Made by a program: the position numbers and the translations under genes. DNA of 64,000 nucleotides, taken from NCBI RefSeq assembly GCF_012516395.1, contig NZ_CP051206.1, positions 5,027,334-5,091,333 of the forward strand. The letters run 5' to 3'. Below the pieces are notes generated by a model. That model saw nothing but the letters and a program-made list of their open reading frames with translations, was not told the origin of the DNA and did no database searches. Shown here in pieces: positions 1 through 8,922 of the stretch. The stretch comes from Dolichospermum flos-aquae CCAP 1403/13F (GTDB taxonomy: Bacteria > Cyanobacteriota > Cyanobacteriia > Cyanobacteriales > Nostocaceae). Each line of letters begins with the position of its first letter. The stretch's first letter is position 1.

Positions 1-2
1 AG

Positions 3-716
3 GCAGAACTTCCTTGTGATGATGGTATCCCCATGGAGACGCAAAGACATAAATTCCAAATGGATATTTTAATTGATACCATTCAGCCTTGGTTAGAGCA
101 AAGGACTGATGGATACGTAGGTGGCAATATGTTTGTCTACTACAGTTTAGCACAATTGAAAAATCAAGATTTTCGCGGTCCAGATTTCTTTGCTGTTTTG
201 GGTGTACCGAAAACAGAACGATTGTCTTGGGTAGTTTGGGAAGAAGGAAAACCCCCAGATGTAGTAATTGAATTACTTTCAGAAAGCACAGCTAACAATG
301 ATAAAAATCAGAAAAAATTGATTTATCAAAATCAAATGCGGGTTTCTGAATATTTTTGGTATGACCCTTTTAACCCAGATGATTTTGCCGGTTTTGATCT
401 TAACAGTGGTGCATATCAACAGATTGCTCTAAATGATAAAAACCAACTGATAAGTAAAGTTTTAGATTTAGCTTTGGTACGTTGGGAAGGTAATTATAGA
501 GGCGTTGATGCCACTTGGTTACGCTGGGCAACTTTGGACGGTGATTTATTTCCCACTTCTCAAGAAATGGTAGGAATTGCACAACAAAGGGCAGAACAAG
601 CTGAATTGCAATTAAGGGCAGTTGCCATTAATTTGTTACAGAATGGAATGTCTATAGAACAAGTGGCACAGTTAACAAATTTAGATATTTTGGAGGTGGA
701 ACAATTGATGAATTAA
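3..716 (+). CDS. Uma2-family (DUF820) putative nuclease, 5' end outside window
   Basis: The reading frame is already open at the window edge, and the residues before the first ATG (position 33) look like the usual Uma2 N-terminus, so the true start probably lies upstream. The Uma2 core is recognisable: a PDFFAVLG strand, then PPDVVIELLSES, then a YFWYDP block, which form the PD-(D/E)xK-like fold. The last 40 residues are a Gln/Glu-rich helix followed by a short 'MSIEQVAQLTNLDILEVEQL' segment. Uma2 proteins are highly multiplied in cyanobacteria and their cellular role is not established. A second, divergent paralog lies at 6449-7231. The family call is firm; the function is not. Confidence 0.8.
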   Translation, partial: AELPCDDGIPMETQRHKFQMDILIDTIQPWLEQRTDGYVGGNMFVYYSLAQLKNQDFRGPDFFAVLGVPKTERLSWVVWEEGKPPDVVIELLSESTANNDKNQKKLIYQNQMRVSEYFWYDPFNPDDFAGFDLNSGAYQQIALNDKNQLISKVLDLALVRWEGNYRGVDATWLRWATLDGDLFPTSQEMVGIAQQRAEQAELQLRAVAINLLQNGMSIEQVAQLTNLDILEVEQLMN

Positions 717-738
717 TAGTAAAAATTCACTAAAGTTT

Positions 739-848
739 TTCTCGTTCCCATACTCTGTATGGGAATGAATTCCAGAAGGCTCTGCCTTCAATAACAGCAG
801 AGGCAGAGCCTCCGTTAAGTCATTCCCAGTCAGAGACTGGGAACGAGA
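739..848. repeat. Dispersed inverted repeat (TCTCGTTCCCA type)
   Basis: The outer arms TTCTCGTTCCCA and TGGGAACGAGA bracket two smaller hairpins, one around TCCCATAC/GTATGGGA and one around GGCTCTGCC/GGCAGAGCC. Just downstream (about 860-882) CTGGCTGACTG occurs twice. This is a typical cyanobacterial intergenic palindrome. It may also terminate the upstream Uma2 transcript. Confidence 0.6.
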
Positions 849-920
849 TAATTTATTCCCTGGCTGACTGGTGACTGGCTGACTGTATTCTCAAGTCTTA
901 CCTTTAATTTATTATGTTCT

Positions 921-1544
921 ATGCGTGACTCAAGCAGATTTTCTTTAATTCGTAAACTCTTAAAATTTTCGCAGTTTATTGACAATGGTGCTGATAAATT
1001 GGGATGGTTATCGAATTGGCTAGTTTTACTAACAATTGGAGTTGGTTTTTTTAATGTTGTCGCCCGTTATATGGGTCGCTTCATTGGCGTACAATTGTCT
1101 TCTAATGCCTTATTAGAACTGCAATGGTATTTATTTTCTCTAACTTTCTTATTCGGCTTTGTTTATATTTTACGTCATGGGGAAAATGTCCGCGTTGATT
1201 TTCTCTATACTAATATGAGTGAAAAAAAACGCGCCTTAGTTGATTTTGTGGGAACAGTTTTATTTTTAATTCCCTTTTGTCTACTTGGTATTTGGGTAAC
1301 AATCAATCCGGTTTTACAATCTTGGGGCAGATTAAGTGACGGTAGTTGGGGAACTTGGGAAATATCTTCTGACGCTAATGGTTTACCCCGCGCCCCAATC
1401 AAAACTATGGTTCCTATAGCCTTATTATTGCTGCTTTTGCAAAGTATTTCTCAAGCAATTAAGTATTTAGCAGTATTATTAGGCTATCAACAAGTAGAAG
1501 ATCAACTAAGGTTAGAGACTTCAGAAAATATCAATATTGAATAG
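921..1544 (+). CDS. dctQ: TRAP transporter small permease (DctQ-like)
   Basis: This is a 207-residue integral membrane protein with four hydrophobic segments (about residues 30-50, 72-92, 110-130 and 165-185), the usual DctQ topology. The segment ending [16 protein letters not shown] before the third helix matches the conserved DctQ loop. It is followed after 8 nt by the large permease at 1553, so the two are co-transcribed. In TRAP systems the small and large permeases form the membrane unit that takes up organic acids with Na+, fed by a periplasmic DctP protein. No DctP gene is visible in this window, so the substrate cannot be inferred. Confidence 0.85.
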   Translation: MRDSSRFSLIRKLLKFSQFIDNGADKLGWLSNWLVLLTIGVGFFNVVARYMGRFIGVQLSSNALLELQWYLFSLTFLFGFVYILRHGENVRVDFLYTNMSEKKRALVDFVGTVLFLIPFCLLGIWVTINPVLQSWGRLSDGSWGTWEISSDANGLPRAPIKTMVPIALLLLLLQSISQAIKYLAVLLGYQQVEDQLRLETSENINIE

Positions 1545-1552
1545 GAGAAAAT

Positions 1553-2890
1553 ATGGGTTTTGAATGGTTAGCAATTTTAATGTTTGTCGGCTTTTTCTTT
1601 ATTCTCATGAGTGGCTTTCCTGTCGCTTTTTCTTTTGCCGGCACAGCCATTGTTTTTGGACTTATTGGTACAGTAGTTGGGGCTTTTAATCCGGCGCGTC
1701 TCCTCCTATTACCTAATAGTTGGTTTGGCACAATGTCGAATTTTACCTTACTTGCTATTCCCTTCTTTGTGTTTTTGGGCGCAGTTCTAGAAAAGTCAGG
1801 ATTAGCTGAAGAATTATTAGAAACTATTGGCATTGTATTAAGTCGTGTCAGAGGAGGATTAGCTTTAGCAGTTGTCTTAGTAGGAACTGTTTTAGCAGCC
1901 ACAACTGGAGTTGTAGCCGCCACAGTAATTGTGATGGGAATGTTATCATTACCGCTCATGTTACGCTATGGCTATGATAAAAAATTAGCTTCAGGAGTAA
2001 TTATTGCCTCTGGTACTTTAGCCCAGTTAATTCCTCCCAGTTTAGTTTTAGTGATTCTCAGTGATCAAATTGGTGTTTCTGTGGGAGATTTATTTTTAGG
2101 GGCATTAATTCCCGGATTAATGTTATCTACTTCCTATATTCTCTATATTTTAGGACTAGCTTTTTTTCAACCGGAAAAAGTGCCACTTATCCCTGATGAT
2201 GTGGTAATTCCTCAAGGTACTCAATTAATTAAACAAGTTTTTAAAGCTGTTGTTCCCCCAATTATTTTAATTTTTGCGGTGTTGGGAAGTATATTCTTTG
2301 GTGTGGCAACTCCCACAGAAGCCGGGGCTGTAGGTGCTGTTGGGGCTTCTATTCTCGCAGCTTTTAATAAACGTCTTACACCACAATTAATTCGTGATGC
2401 TGCCCATTCTACCGCAGTGATTACGGCTTTGGTGGTGATGATTTTATTCTGTTCTTCTATGTTTAGTTTGGTGTTTGATGCTTTAGGTGGAAAAACTCTG
2501 ATTACTAATTTATTAATAGGTTTACCCGGAGGATATTGGGGGTTTTTAATTGTTAGTAATATCGTGATTTTTATTTTAGGAGCTTTTTTAGAATTTATTG
2601 AAATTTGCTTTATTGCTATGCCTTTATTAGTACCAGCGGCACAGGCTTTAAATATTGATATGGTGTGGTTTGGTGTGGTAATGGCAGTGAATTTACAAAC
2701 CGCATTTATTTCTCCACCTGTGGGCTTTTCTTTGTTTTATTTACAAAGTGTTGCCCCTAAAGAAGTGAGTACATTAGATATTCATAAAAGTGCGATTCCT
2801 TTTATCGTTTTACAGTTTATTGTCTTGTTAATTGTCATTGCTTTCCCGCAAACAGTTCGCTGGTTAATTGATATTTCTGCAACAACATGA
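1553..2890 (+). CDS. dctM: TRAP transporter large permease (DctM-like)
   Basis: A 445-residue polytopic protein, the usual length for DctM. Recognisable family blocks are [20 protein letters not shown], the [13 protein letters not shown] stretch, [13 protein letters not shown], and the duplicated second half with [14 protein letters not shown] and [16 protein letters not shown]. The start ATG follows an AGGAGA ribosome site 8 nt after the dctQ stop. It is the transporting subunit, expected in the cytoplasmic membrane. It ends 55 nt before the convergent gene at 2945-3865; no strong terminator hairpin is visible between them. Confidence 0.88.
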   Translation: MGFEWLAILMFVGFFFILMSGFPVAFSFAGTAIVFGLIGTVVGAFNPARLLLLPNSWFGTMSNFTLLAIPFFVFLGAVLEKSGLAEELLETIGIVLSRVRGGLALAVVLVGTVLAATTGVVAATVIVMGMLSLPLMLRYGYDKKLASGVIIASGTLAQLIPPSLVLVILSDQIGVSVGDLFLGALIPGLMLSTSYILYILGLAFFQPEKVPLIPDDVVIPQGTQLIKQVFKAVVPPIILIFAVLGSIFFGVATPTEAGAVGAVGASILAAFNKRLTPQLIRDAAHSTAVITALVVMILFCSSMFSLVFDALGGKTLITNLLIGLPGGYWGFLIVSNIVIFILGAFLEFIEICFIAMPLLVPAAQALNIDMVWFGVVMAVNLQTAFISPPVGFSLFYLQSVAPKEVSTLDIHKSAIPFIVLQFIVLLIVIAFPQTVRWLIDISATT

Positions 2891-2944
2891 GATTGCAAAA
2901 TATCGTGCGTTACATTTCATTCACGCAACCAACAGGAACGGCGG

Positions 2945-3865
2945 TTACAATTGCCTTGGTATTTTGATTAACTCTTCCTTCTCCAAAACAGGATCATACA
3001 TCTCTCGCCTGATTTCTCGGCAGTCAATGTCTTTCTTGACTCGCTTGAGAAATTCACTAAAGTCTGGACTGGTACTCGCCAATTTGTTGACTGTTTCCCA
3101 GTCTAGAAGATCCCTAGATTTTGCTGGTAAGATTACTTCAGACGAGTCGGGATCTTCAATATCAAGACGAATAACTCCAATTCCAAATGAGGCTGAAAGT
3201 CTGTCAAGTTCTAATAGAAAGTCGTTATCACTATCCACTTTGGCTGCTACTAGATAACCCTCATTTGCCCAAGATGAATTAGATACAGCCTGGAAAAATG
3301 CTTCTCGCAAATTTGCAAATGATAGTTCCCTTTTTAGTTCAAACGAATATAACTTAATAGCACTGCTACCCATCAGCGAACTCACTTCAAAAACTTCATC
3401 CTCCCAATCACCAAAAGGAAAGTAGCAACCCACAATATCAGGATGTAGCCACTTACTAAAAACCTTCTTGTTCGACTTCTGATGCTGAATAGTTTTTAGG
3501 TATACCTTGAGATAATAGAAACCATAATAAACAAGGAATGGGTGAAGGTCTTTTTCAAGATAGTCAGCCTTCTTATGTGTAGGGGGTGTGGGAACATCCA
3601 GAATATTGATGTCTGGACTGTCCTTGAGTGAGCGTAAGATGAATTTTTTTGGTCTTGTACCTGTGGTAATAAACTCTGATGTAAGATTGTCGCGGACTTC
3701 AACATACAATCTAGCACCGAGTGTAGCAGCAGGCGTTTTGCCTTTGGTCAGTAGCTCTTTGTCGTAATCTCTTAACTGCGCGATTTCCCATATTTCCGTA
3801 GGGGTCAGTGGGCGCTTTTCTTCTTCGATTACCTTTTTTGCAAGTTCAAGGAAAACACTTGGCAT
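2945..3865 (-). CDS. HARE-HTH domain protein with nuclease-like C-terminus (COG2958-like)
   Basis: A 306-residue soluble protein. Residues about 5-80 (LAKKVIEEEKRPLTPTEIW through RPKKFIL) look like the HARE winged-helix found in RNA polymerase delta subunit, ASXL proteins and restriction enzymes. Residues about 110-260 contain HPDIVGCYF, then KLYSFELKRE, then EGYLVAAKVD, which resembles a restriction-endonuclease-like strand order with candidate D...ExK residues. This architecture is known as COG2958. It stands alone, with no methylase or other defence partner beside it. Family assignment is by eye and nuclease activity is an inference. Confidence 0.65.
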   Translation of the reverse strand: MPSVFLELAKKVIEEEKRPLTPTEIWEIAQLRDYDKELLTKGKTPAATLGARLYVEVRDNLTSEFITTGTRPKKFILRSLKDSPDINILDVPTPPTHKKADYLEKDLHPFLVYYGFYYLKVYLKTIQHQKSNKKVFSKWLHPDIVGCYFPFGDWEDEVFEVSSLMGSSAIKLYSFELKRELSFANLREAFFQAVSNSSWANEGYLVAAKVDSDNDFLLELDRLSASFGIGVIRLDIEDPDSSEVILPAKSRDLLDWETVNKLASTSPDFSEFLKRVKKDIDCREIRREMYDPVLEKEELIKIPRQL

Positions 3866-3967
3866 AAATTCAATCCTGATACTTTCAAAGTAGGAAAACT
3901 ATTATACATAATTTTTACGATCTTTCTACGGGATAATTATAAAAGTTACTGTAACTGGAAAATCACA

Positions 3968-4147
3968 GTGATTAATGTTTTCGTGTATGGAACTCTCAAA
4001 CCAGGTGAAGTTAATTATCAAAAATACTGTGCTGGTAAAGTCATAAAAGAACAAAGAGCGATCGCAAATGGTAAACTTAATAATTCACCAATGGTCTATC
4101 CAGCTATAACTTCAGAAGATGGTTCAGTGACCACCTGCGTGGACTAA
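3968..4147 (+). pseudogene. Gamma-glutamylcyclotransferase (AIG2/GGCT-like) N-terminal fragment
   Basis: From a GTG the frame reads VFVYGTLKPGEVNY, the signature N-terminus of the GGCT/AIG2 fold, and continues for about 59 residues to TAA. Intact members are roughly 110-180 residues, so only the first third survives. The frame changes character after GKLNNSPMVYPAI and ends just before a dispersed repeat (4179-4219), suggesting that a deletion or insertion removed the rest. Probably non-functional. Confidence 0.55.
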
Positions 4148-4178
4148 CAAAAAATTCAGGATTTGAAACCCATGAAGA

Positions 4179-4219
4179 TGGGTTTTGCTTGTGTAGCTGC
4201 GGTTTCTAACCGCCAAGGC
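4179..4219 (+). repeat. Dispersed intergenic repeat, copy 1
   Basis: The core TGGGTTTTG..TGTGTAGC.G.G.TTT.TAA.CG.CA.G recurs at 41582-41621 in the same orientation with about eight substitutions. Both copies are intergenic. Confidence 0.6.
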
Positions 4220-4331
4220 GAAAATAACTGATTTTTCTTCAACTAAAACTACTACAATGACTATTGATGCTAGATAATGGGAAAGCCTTGACATTTACCC
4301 AACCTAGCCCGGAACCAAAAAACTAACAACT

Positions 4332-6119
4332 ATGCGAACTCACTATTGCGGCGAACTCCGAAAAGAACATATTGGTGAAACTGTTACCTTTTACGGATGG
4401 GTAGACCGTCGCCGCGATCACGGTGGTGTGATATTCTTAGACTTGCGCGATCGCTCTGGTATTGTCCAAATCGTCAGCGACCCCCAGCGCACCCCAGACT
4501 CCTATGAACAAGCTAACGCACTCAGAAATGAATATGTTGTGGCTATCACCGGTAGAGTTACCCAACGTCCTCCAGAATCCCTAAATCCCCGACTTCCTAC
4601 TGGCGAAGTGGAAATCTATGCGGATAAAATAGAACTACTCAACGCCGTCCGTAAACAATTACCTTTCCAAGTTTCCACCGCAGACACGGAAACAGTCAGG
4701 GAAGACTTGCGGTTAAAATATCGTTATTTGGACTTACGACGGGAACGCATGGCGCAAAATATGCAATTGCGTCATCAGGTCATCAAAGCCATGCGGCGCT
4801 ACCTGGAAGACTTAGAAGGTTTTATCGAGGTGGAAACCCCTATTCTCACCCGTTCTACCCCCGAAGGGGCGCGAGATTATATTCTTCCCAGTCGCGTGAA
4901 TGAGGGTGAATGGTTTGCTTTACCGCAATCTCCCCAACTTTTCAAACAATTATTGATGGTATCGGGAATGGATAGATACTATCAAGTGGCGCGATGTTTC
5001 CGGGATGAAGATTTACGTGCCGACAGACAACCAGAATTTACCCAATTAGACATGGAAATGAGTTTCATGTCTGAAGATGAAATTATTGAACTTAACGAAA
5101 AGTTAGTTTGTCATATTTTCAAAACCGTGAAAGGAATTGATTTACCTCGTCCTTTTCCTCGTCTTCCCTACGCGGAAGCGATGAACCGTTACGGAAGCGA
5201 TAAACCAGATACCCGCTACGGTTTAGAATTAATTGATGTTTCCGACATTTTAAAAGATTCCGGTTTTAAAGTTTTTCGAGAAGCTGTTGCTAATGGTGGT
5301 ATCATTAAAATTCTCCCCATTCCTAACGGTAACGATGCAATTTCTAATGTTCGCATTAAACCAGGTGGAGATATTTTCCGAGAAGCCGCAGAAGCAGGTG
5401 CGAAAGGTTTAGCATATATCCGCGTGCGGGAAAATGGCGAAATTGACACCATTGGCGCAATTAAAGATAATTTGACACCGGAACAAAAGCAGGAAATTTT
5501 AACAAGAACAGGTGCAAAAGCTGGACATTTGTTATTATTTGCGGCTGCTGATACAAACACCGTTAATAAAACTTTAGACAGAATTCGTCAATTTGTGGCT
5601 AAGGAATTTAAGTTAATTGAGAAAGACAAAATTAACTTCCTGTGGGTGACAGAATTCCCCATGTTTGAATGGAATGCTGATGAAAAACGTTTAGAAGCAT
5701 TACATCACCCATTTACAGCGCCTCATCCTGATGATATCAATGATTTAAAAACCGCCCGCGCTCAAGCTTATGATTTGGTTTTAAATGGGTTTGAAGTTGG
5801 TGGGGGAAGTTTGCGAATTTATCAGCGAGAAGTTCAAGAACAGGTGTTTTCAGCTATTGGTTTATCAACGGAAGAAGCACAAAGTAAATTCGGCTTTTTG
5901 TTAGAAGCTTTTGAATATGGTACTCCTCCTCATGGTGGTATTGCTTACGGTGTAGATCGTTTGGTAATGTTGTTATCTGGAGAAGAATCAATTCGTGATG
6001 TGATTGCTTTTCCCAAGACTCAACAAGCTCGTTGTTTGTTAACAGATGCTCCTGCAAGTGTAGACGCAAAACAATTGAAAGAGTTGCACGTTGCTTCGAC
6101 TTTTAAACCTAAGGTGTAA
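4332..6119 (+). CDS. aspS: Aspartyl-tRNA synthetase
   Basis: A full-length 595-residue bacterial-type AspRS. The N-terminal OB-fold anticodon-binding domain ([18 protein letters not shown], then [19 protein letters not shown]) is followed by the class II catalytic core: motif 2 [18 protein letters not shown] and motif 3 [13 protein letters not shown] with [11 protein letters not shown]. The roughly 120-residue GAD insertion typical of bacterial AspRS lies between them (about residues 290-420). It charges tRNA-Asp in the cytoplasm; many cyanobacterial AspRS are non-discriminating and also act on tRNA-Asn. A 52-bp piece of this gene (5843-5894) is duplicated at 8056-8107. Confidence 0.97.
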   Translation: MRTHYCGELRKEHIGETVTFYGWVDRRRDHGGVIFLDLRDRSGIVQIVSDPQRTPDSYEQANALRNEYVVAITGRVTQRPPESLNPRLPTGEVEIYADKIELLNAVRKQLPFQVSTADTETVREDLRLKYRYLDLRRERMAQNMQLRHQVIKAMRRYLEDLEGFIEVETPILTRSTPEGARDYILPSRVNEGEWFALPQSPQLFKQLLMVSGMDRYYQVARCFRDEDLRADRQPEFTQLDMEMSFMSEDEIIELNEKLVCHIFKTVKGIDLPRPFPRLPYAEAMNRYGSDKPDTRYGLELIDVSDILKDSGFKVFREAVANGGIIKILPIPNGNDAISNVRIKPGGDIFREAAEAGAKGLAYIRVRENGEIDTIGAIKDNLTPEQKQEILTRTGAKAGHLLLFAAADTNTVNKTLDRIRQFVAKEFKLIEKDKINFLWVTEFPMFEWNADEKRLEALHHPFTAPHPDDINDLKTARAQAYDLVLNGFEVGGGSLRIYQREVQEQVFSAIGLSTEEAQSKFGFLLEAFEYGTPPHGGIAYGVDRLVMLLSGEESIRDVIAFPKTQQARCLLTDAPASVDAKQLKELHVASTFKPKV

Positions 6120-6213
6120 GGTTTGATTATGCCCTCTGCTTTTTGTGGGGGGTTTAATTTTGATTAAATTCTCACGCAAAGACGCAAAGGAAGAAGTTAG
6201 AAAGTTACATTTA

Positions 6214-6396
6214 TTAATTTTCGGTAAGAGTTCCTACTAAAAGCCAGTGCGGTCTTTGGGTCTCCCCAAGTAGAGCAACTGGCGGTATAAGCACGTACCT
6301 TTGTGTAAACGTACTGAGTTTGGGAACCTGTGCAAACAGGATATTAGGATTGCAAAATCTTAAGAATCCCCATGTCTTTAGACCGGGGAGTGTCAA
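6214..6396 (+). repeat. Solo right-end / omegaRNA-like relic of an IS200/IS605-type element
   Basis: The stretch ends with a hairpin, CCCC..GTC/GAC..GGGG (6368-6388), then GAGTGTCAA. That ending resembles the right end that follows tnpB genes in cyanobacterial IS605-family elements, where the guide RNA scaffold ends in TCAA. No tnpA or tnpB reading frame is present. The upstream part contains further small stems (GGTCTTTGGG...CCCCAAG). It fills most of the 329-bp gap after aspS. A related 17-nt end occurs at 33643-33659. Confidence 0.5.
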
Positions 6397-6403
6397 AGGA
6401 TTC

Positions 6404-6436
6404 TGTTGGGTTGCGCTGTTGCTTAACCCAACCTAC
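6404..6436. repeat. GTTGGGTT...AACCCAACCTAC hairpin repeat, copy 1
   Basis: An imperfect palindrome of 33 bp. Its reverse complement recurs at about 50517-50548 and a shorter relative at 53509-53539. All three are intergenic and may act as bidirectional terminators. Confidence 0.6.
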
Positions 6437-6448
6437 GGTGCTACAGTT

Positions 6449-7231
6449 TTACGGTTCTGGCTCAATTCCCAATTCCCTCAATTTAGCAGCTAATTTTTCT
6501 GCTCTTTGATATTCTCTATCTGCTCTTTGTCTTTCCTCCTTTGCTATTTGGCGTTCTTGTTCTGCTATTTGGCGTTCTTGTGCTGCTTGTTCTGAACTCC
6601 ACAGTAGTAAATTACCTGATTTATCCCACCAACGCAGCCAGTTCATGGTTTGTCCCAACCTTTCCCCAGACCAAATTCCCAGATATAATTCCAATTGTGG
6701 AATCCACACCTGTCCCTGGGTATCTACTGGATGTAAAATATATCTACCATCTTGCAAATAACGGACTTCTAGACTACTATCATAGGGATCATAAGTCACA
6801 TAAGTGGGTATTTGGAGAATCTGCTCGTAAAAATGCAGTTTACCATAGGGAGGTGTTGATCTAATGGATAGTTCTCCTCCCTCTGCTTCTGAGAGAAATT
6901 CCATCACAATTGTCACTGCTGCACCATCTGTATTAGGGGTATAACTACGACGAATTACCCCCTCTGGTACAGAATGTACTTGAGGAACATAAAACCAGTC
7001 TGGAGCTTTGACGACAATTTTTTTATTAACTGTTGCTACCAGCCCCAAATTCGAGCCAATCAACATTTCTGGCTGGATATATCCTGAACCTCCCAAAGCA
7101 TCGGTTAAAGCCGCTGCGAGGGCGGGTTGTTGAATATTTTCCACAGGATCATCTGGTAATATAAAATTAGCTGGTAGAGGTTCCCAGGTGATGGTTGTTT
7201 TAGCTTTGATAGACGGGGCTTCGAGTACCAT
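6449..7231 (-). CDS. Uma2-family (DUF820) protein with coiled-coil tail
   Basis: The Uma2 core is recognisable (APDWFYVP, then VTIVMEFLSEAEGG, then YVTYDPYD). It is followed by an LRWWDKSGNLLL linker and a charged helical tail of repeated QERQIAEQERQIAKEERQ type, residues about 215-250, predicted coiled coil. I chose the ATG at 7231 (MVLEAPSIKAK) over the one 11 codons upstream because the latter adds an unrelated leader. Uma2 proteins are proposed PD-(D/E)xK nucleases, but many lack proven activity. Confidence 0.8.
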   Translation of the reverse strand: MVLEAPSIKAKTTITWEPLPANFILPDDPVENIQQPALAAALTDALGGSGYIQPEMLIGSNLGLVATVNKKIVVKAPDWFYVPQVHSVPEGVIRRSYTPNTDGAAVTIVMEFLSEAEGGELSIRSTPPYGKLHFYEQILQIPTYVTYDPYDSSLEVRYLQDGRYILHPVDTQGQVWIPQLELYLGIWSGERLGQTMNWLRWWDKSGNLLLWSSEQAAQERQIAEQERQIAKEERQRADREYQRAEKLAAKLRELGIEPEP

Positions 7232-7440
7232 TATATTAACCCTCAACCAGAAATGTTTGTGCAAATTAACTAACAGTATATCAAGGGTTGAGACTTATTC
7301 TTTTGCCAAGTTAGTTCGCTCTTCCCTGTTCTGAAGATTAACCCATTGGTGCAGATTACTGAATCGTTTTCCTAAGTTATTAATTAAAGGTTTTTACTGA
7401 TGTCCACAATTAATTGATCTAGTTCGCTGATTTCACCTAA

Positions 7441-7609
7441 GAGGATGTTTGAAAAGTGGTATTCCGTAATTTTCATCACATTGCTACCCCCCTTTCCCCT
7501 TGTAAAGGGGGGAAACAATAAAAATCCAGTTCCCTCCCCTTTACAAGGGGAGGGTTAGGGTGGGGTAAAAAATATTTGATACATCAACGATAACTTTTCA
7601 AACACCCTC
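7441..7609. mobile_element. MITE-like element, GAGGATGTTTGAAAAGT family, copy 1
   Basis: A 169-bp element bounded by terminal inverted repeats: GAGGATGTTTGAAAAGT on the left, and on the right the complement of GAGGGTGTTTGAAAAGT. It is flanked on both sides by TAA, consistent with a 3-bp target duplication. The interior holds a long CCCCTTTCCCCTTGTAAAGG / CCCCTTTACAAGGGG palindrome and no gene. Another copy lies at 53229-53391 and a solo end at 35991-36007. No matching transposase is in the window. Confidence 0.75.
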
Positions 7610-7731
7610 TAATAACCCAAGTTGCGGGTAATAAAATGCTGGATTGTTTGTAGAGTTTGAATTGGGAAGAAAGGCATCAAAAACTAACGATAGCTCTAAA
7701 GTCGGTTAAAACCGACTGGGTGGTTCAAAAA

Positions 7732-8055
7732 TTATTGGAGATGTCTATTGAATTTACGTTTTGTCCAAACACCAATACCAAAAAGAATTGTACTACCTAA
7801 TACTGGCAAGGTATCAGTTTCCCAAGGAACAGCCTGAACTTGAACGTTACTTAGTGCGAGAGTTGATACCCCCATTGAATCTGTAACATCCAAAACGCCC
7901 ATTGCAACTTGATAATTGCCAGAGGTTGGAAAGGTATAGCTATAAGGACTACTACCAGACAAGACGGCGATCTCATTATTAATGGACACAAAAGCCTGAT
8001 CCTGATCTGATGTGTCAAATGTCCAGTTAAAGTTCAACTTATCACCCGCATTAAA
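7732..8055 (-). pseudogene. C-terminal remnant of an exosortase-type (PEP-CTERM-like) sorted protein
   Basis: The frame gives an Ig/PKD-like beta segment (NFNWTFDTSDQDQAF, then YTFPTSGNYQVAMGVLD). It ends with VPWETDTLPVLGST, a hydrophobic stretch and a basic KRKFNR tail: the tripartite layout of exosortase sorting signals. There is no plausible start. The coding resemblance stops at 8055, exactly where a stray copy of aspS DNA begins, so the 5' part was lost. Intact relatives would be secreted and anchored; this piece probably is not expressed. Confidence 0.55.
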
Positions 8056-8107
8056 GGTGTTTGCAGCTATTGGTTTATCAACGGAAGAAGCACAAAGTAA
8101 ATTCGGC
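8056..8107 (+). repeat. 52-bp duplicate of internal aspS sequence
   Basis: Identical to aspS positions 5843-5894 except for one base (T to G after GGTGTTT), same orientation. The copy joins abruptly to the exosortase-tail remnant on one side and, on the other, to a GGGTGCGGAATGTGGGATA segment that recurs at about 33671. Confidence 0.85.
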
Positions 8108-8202
8108 CTGGGGGGTGCGGAATGTGGGATACATTTTCGCAGTTTTTGACCCCTTTTTTTCTTTTCTTTATGAGAAATCCGGGCAAAAAGACAGAAAAAT
8201 TA

Positions 8203-8922
8203 TTATTGCAACTGTTCCCAAATTCTTTGACAGGGTTCCATAATTAGCCCCTGAAAAATTGATTGAGTTGATGGGTGAATGTCTACTTTGTACAAAGATA
8301 AAAGACCTGTAGGACTTTTAAGATTTAACTCTCTTCGGGTAAGAGATAATGCCTGCGCTCGATGGAGTTCCACGGCTTGGAGTAAACCTGGATAACTCAA
8401 ATTACGTAAAGCTAATTGACTATTTTTAGTGATATATATGGCATCATTTTGGAAAAGATATTCTAAGCTGATCAGGCTAGCATATACATCCACATCTTTT
8501 TCTATCCCTCCTAAACGGTGAGCATCTAAGCCAAAGCGAATGCAGAAATTGACAGCTACCAACTTCCCAGCTTCTTGAGCAGGTAAAGTGCAAGCTGCAA
8601 ACTCAAACCCTAGGCTATCAGATCGCCATTCCTCTACACCAGAATTGGTATAGTTTCGGAAAATTTTATGCTTTAACTTGAAGTTAAATCCCAAACCACT
8701 CGCATGTCCTGCTTCATAAACTTGAGTATCTAGGTGGCGATAGCGTTCACCATTGATTTCGTCTTCTAACGGACCTAATAGTAAATTAGCTGTTTCATAT
8801 TCAAATATTTTTTGGATACATTCGTGGCTGGAACCTAAAAAACGTCGTCGCTGCTCCTTTGCATTGTTTAATGCAGGACCACAAACACTATTAAGTCCCT
8901 TTAGGGCTGGGTTACTGACAAT
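8203..8922 (-). pseudogene. 5'-truncated unrecognised protein behind the NRPS operon
   Basis: The frame is open from directly after the SDR stop codon (8923-8925) for 239 codons but has no ATG or GTG in its first part. The first dozen codons are a dispersed repeat (8893-8920), so the original 5' end appears replaced. The remainder looks truly coding (for example RRRFLGSSHECIQKIFEYE, then YEAGHASGLGFNFK, then ELHRAQALSLTRRELNL). I do not recognise the family: there is no membrane segment, no obvious cofactor motif and no halogenase signature. A shorter product could start at a TTG at 8694. Confidence 0.5.
8893..8920 (-). repeat. Dispersed repeat (GTCAGTAAC.CAGCCCTAAAGGGACT), copy 1
   Basis: Read on the minus strand this matches 35779-35804 on the plus strand with few differences. 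It contains the palindrome AGTCCCTTTAGGGCT. It sits between the SDR stop and the truncated frame at 8203-8922. Confidence 0.6.

Noticed and set aside
6214-6396. Minus-strand 60-codon frame (MTLPGLKTWGF...)
   Set aside because: It lies fully in the IS605-type right-end relic; such frames are commonly mis-annotated on these repeats.
6541-6864. Plus-strand 107-codon frame opposite the Uma2 gene
   Set aside because: Antisense shadow of a well-conserved Uma2 coding region with a repetitive low-complexity start.
8061-8243. Plus-strand frame of 60 codons across the aspS fragment
   Set aside because: Not the aspS frame, no ribosome site, and it crosses several unrelated repeat junctions.
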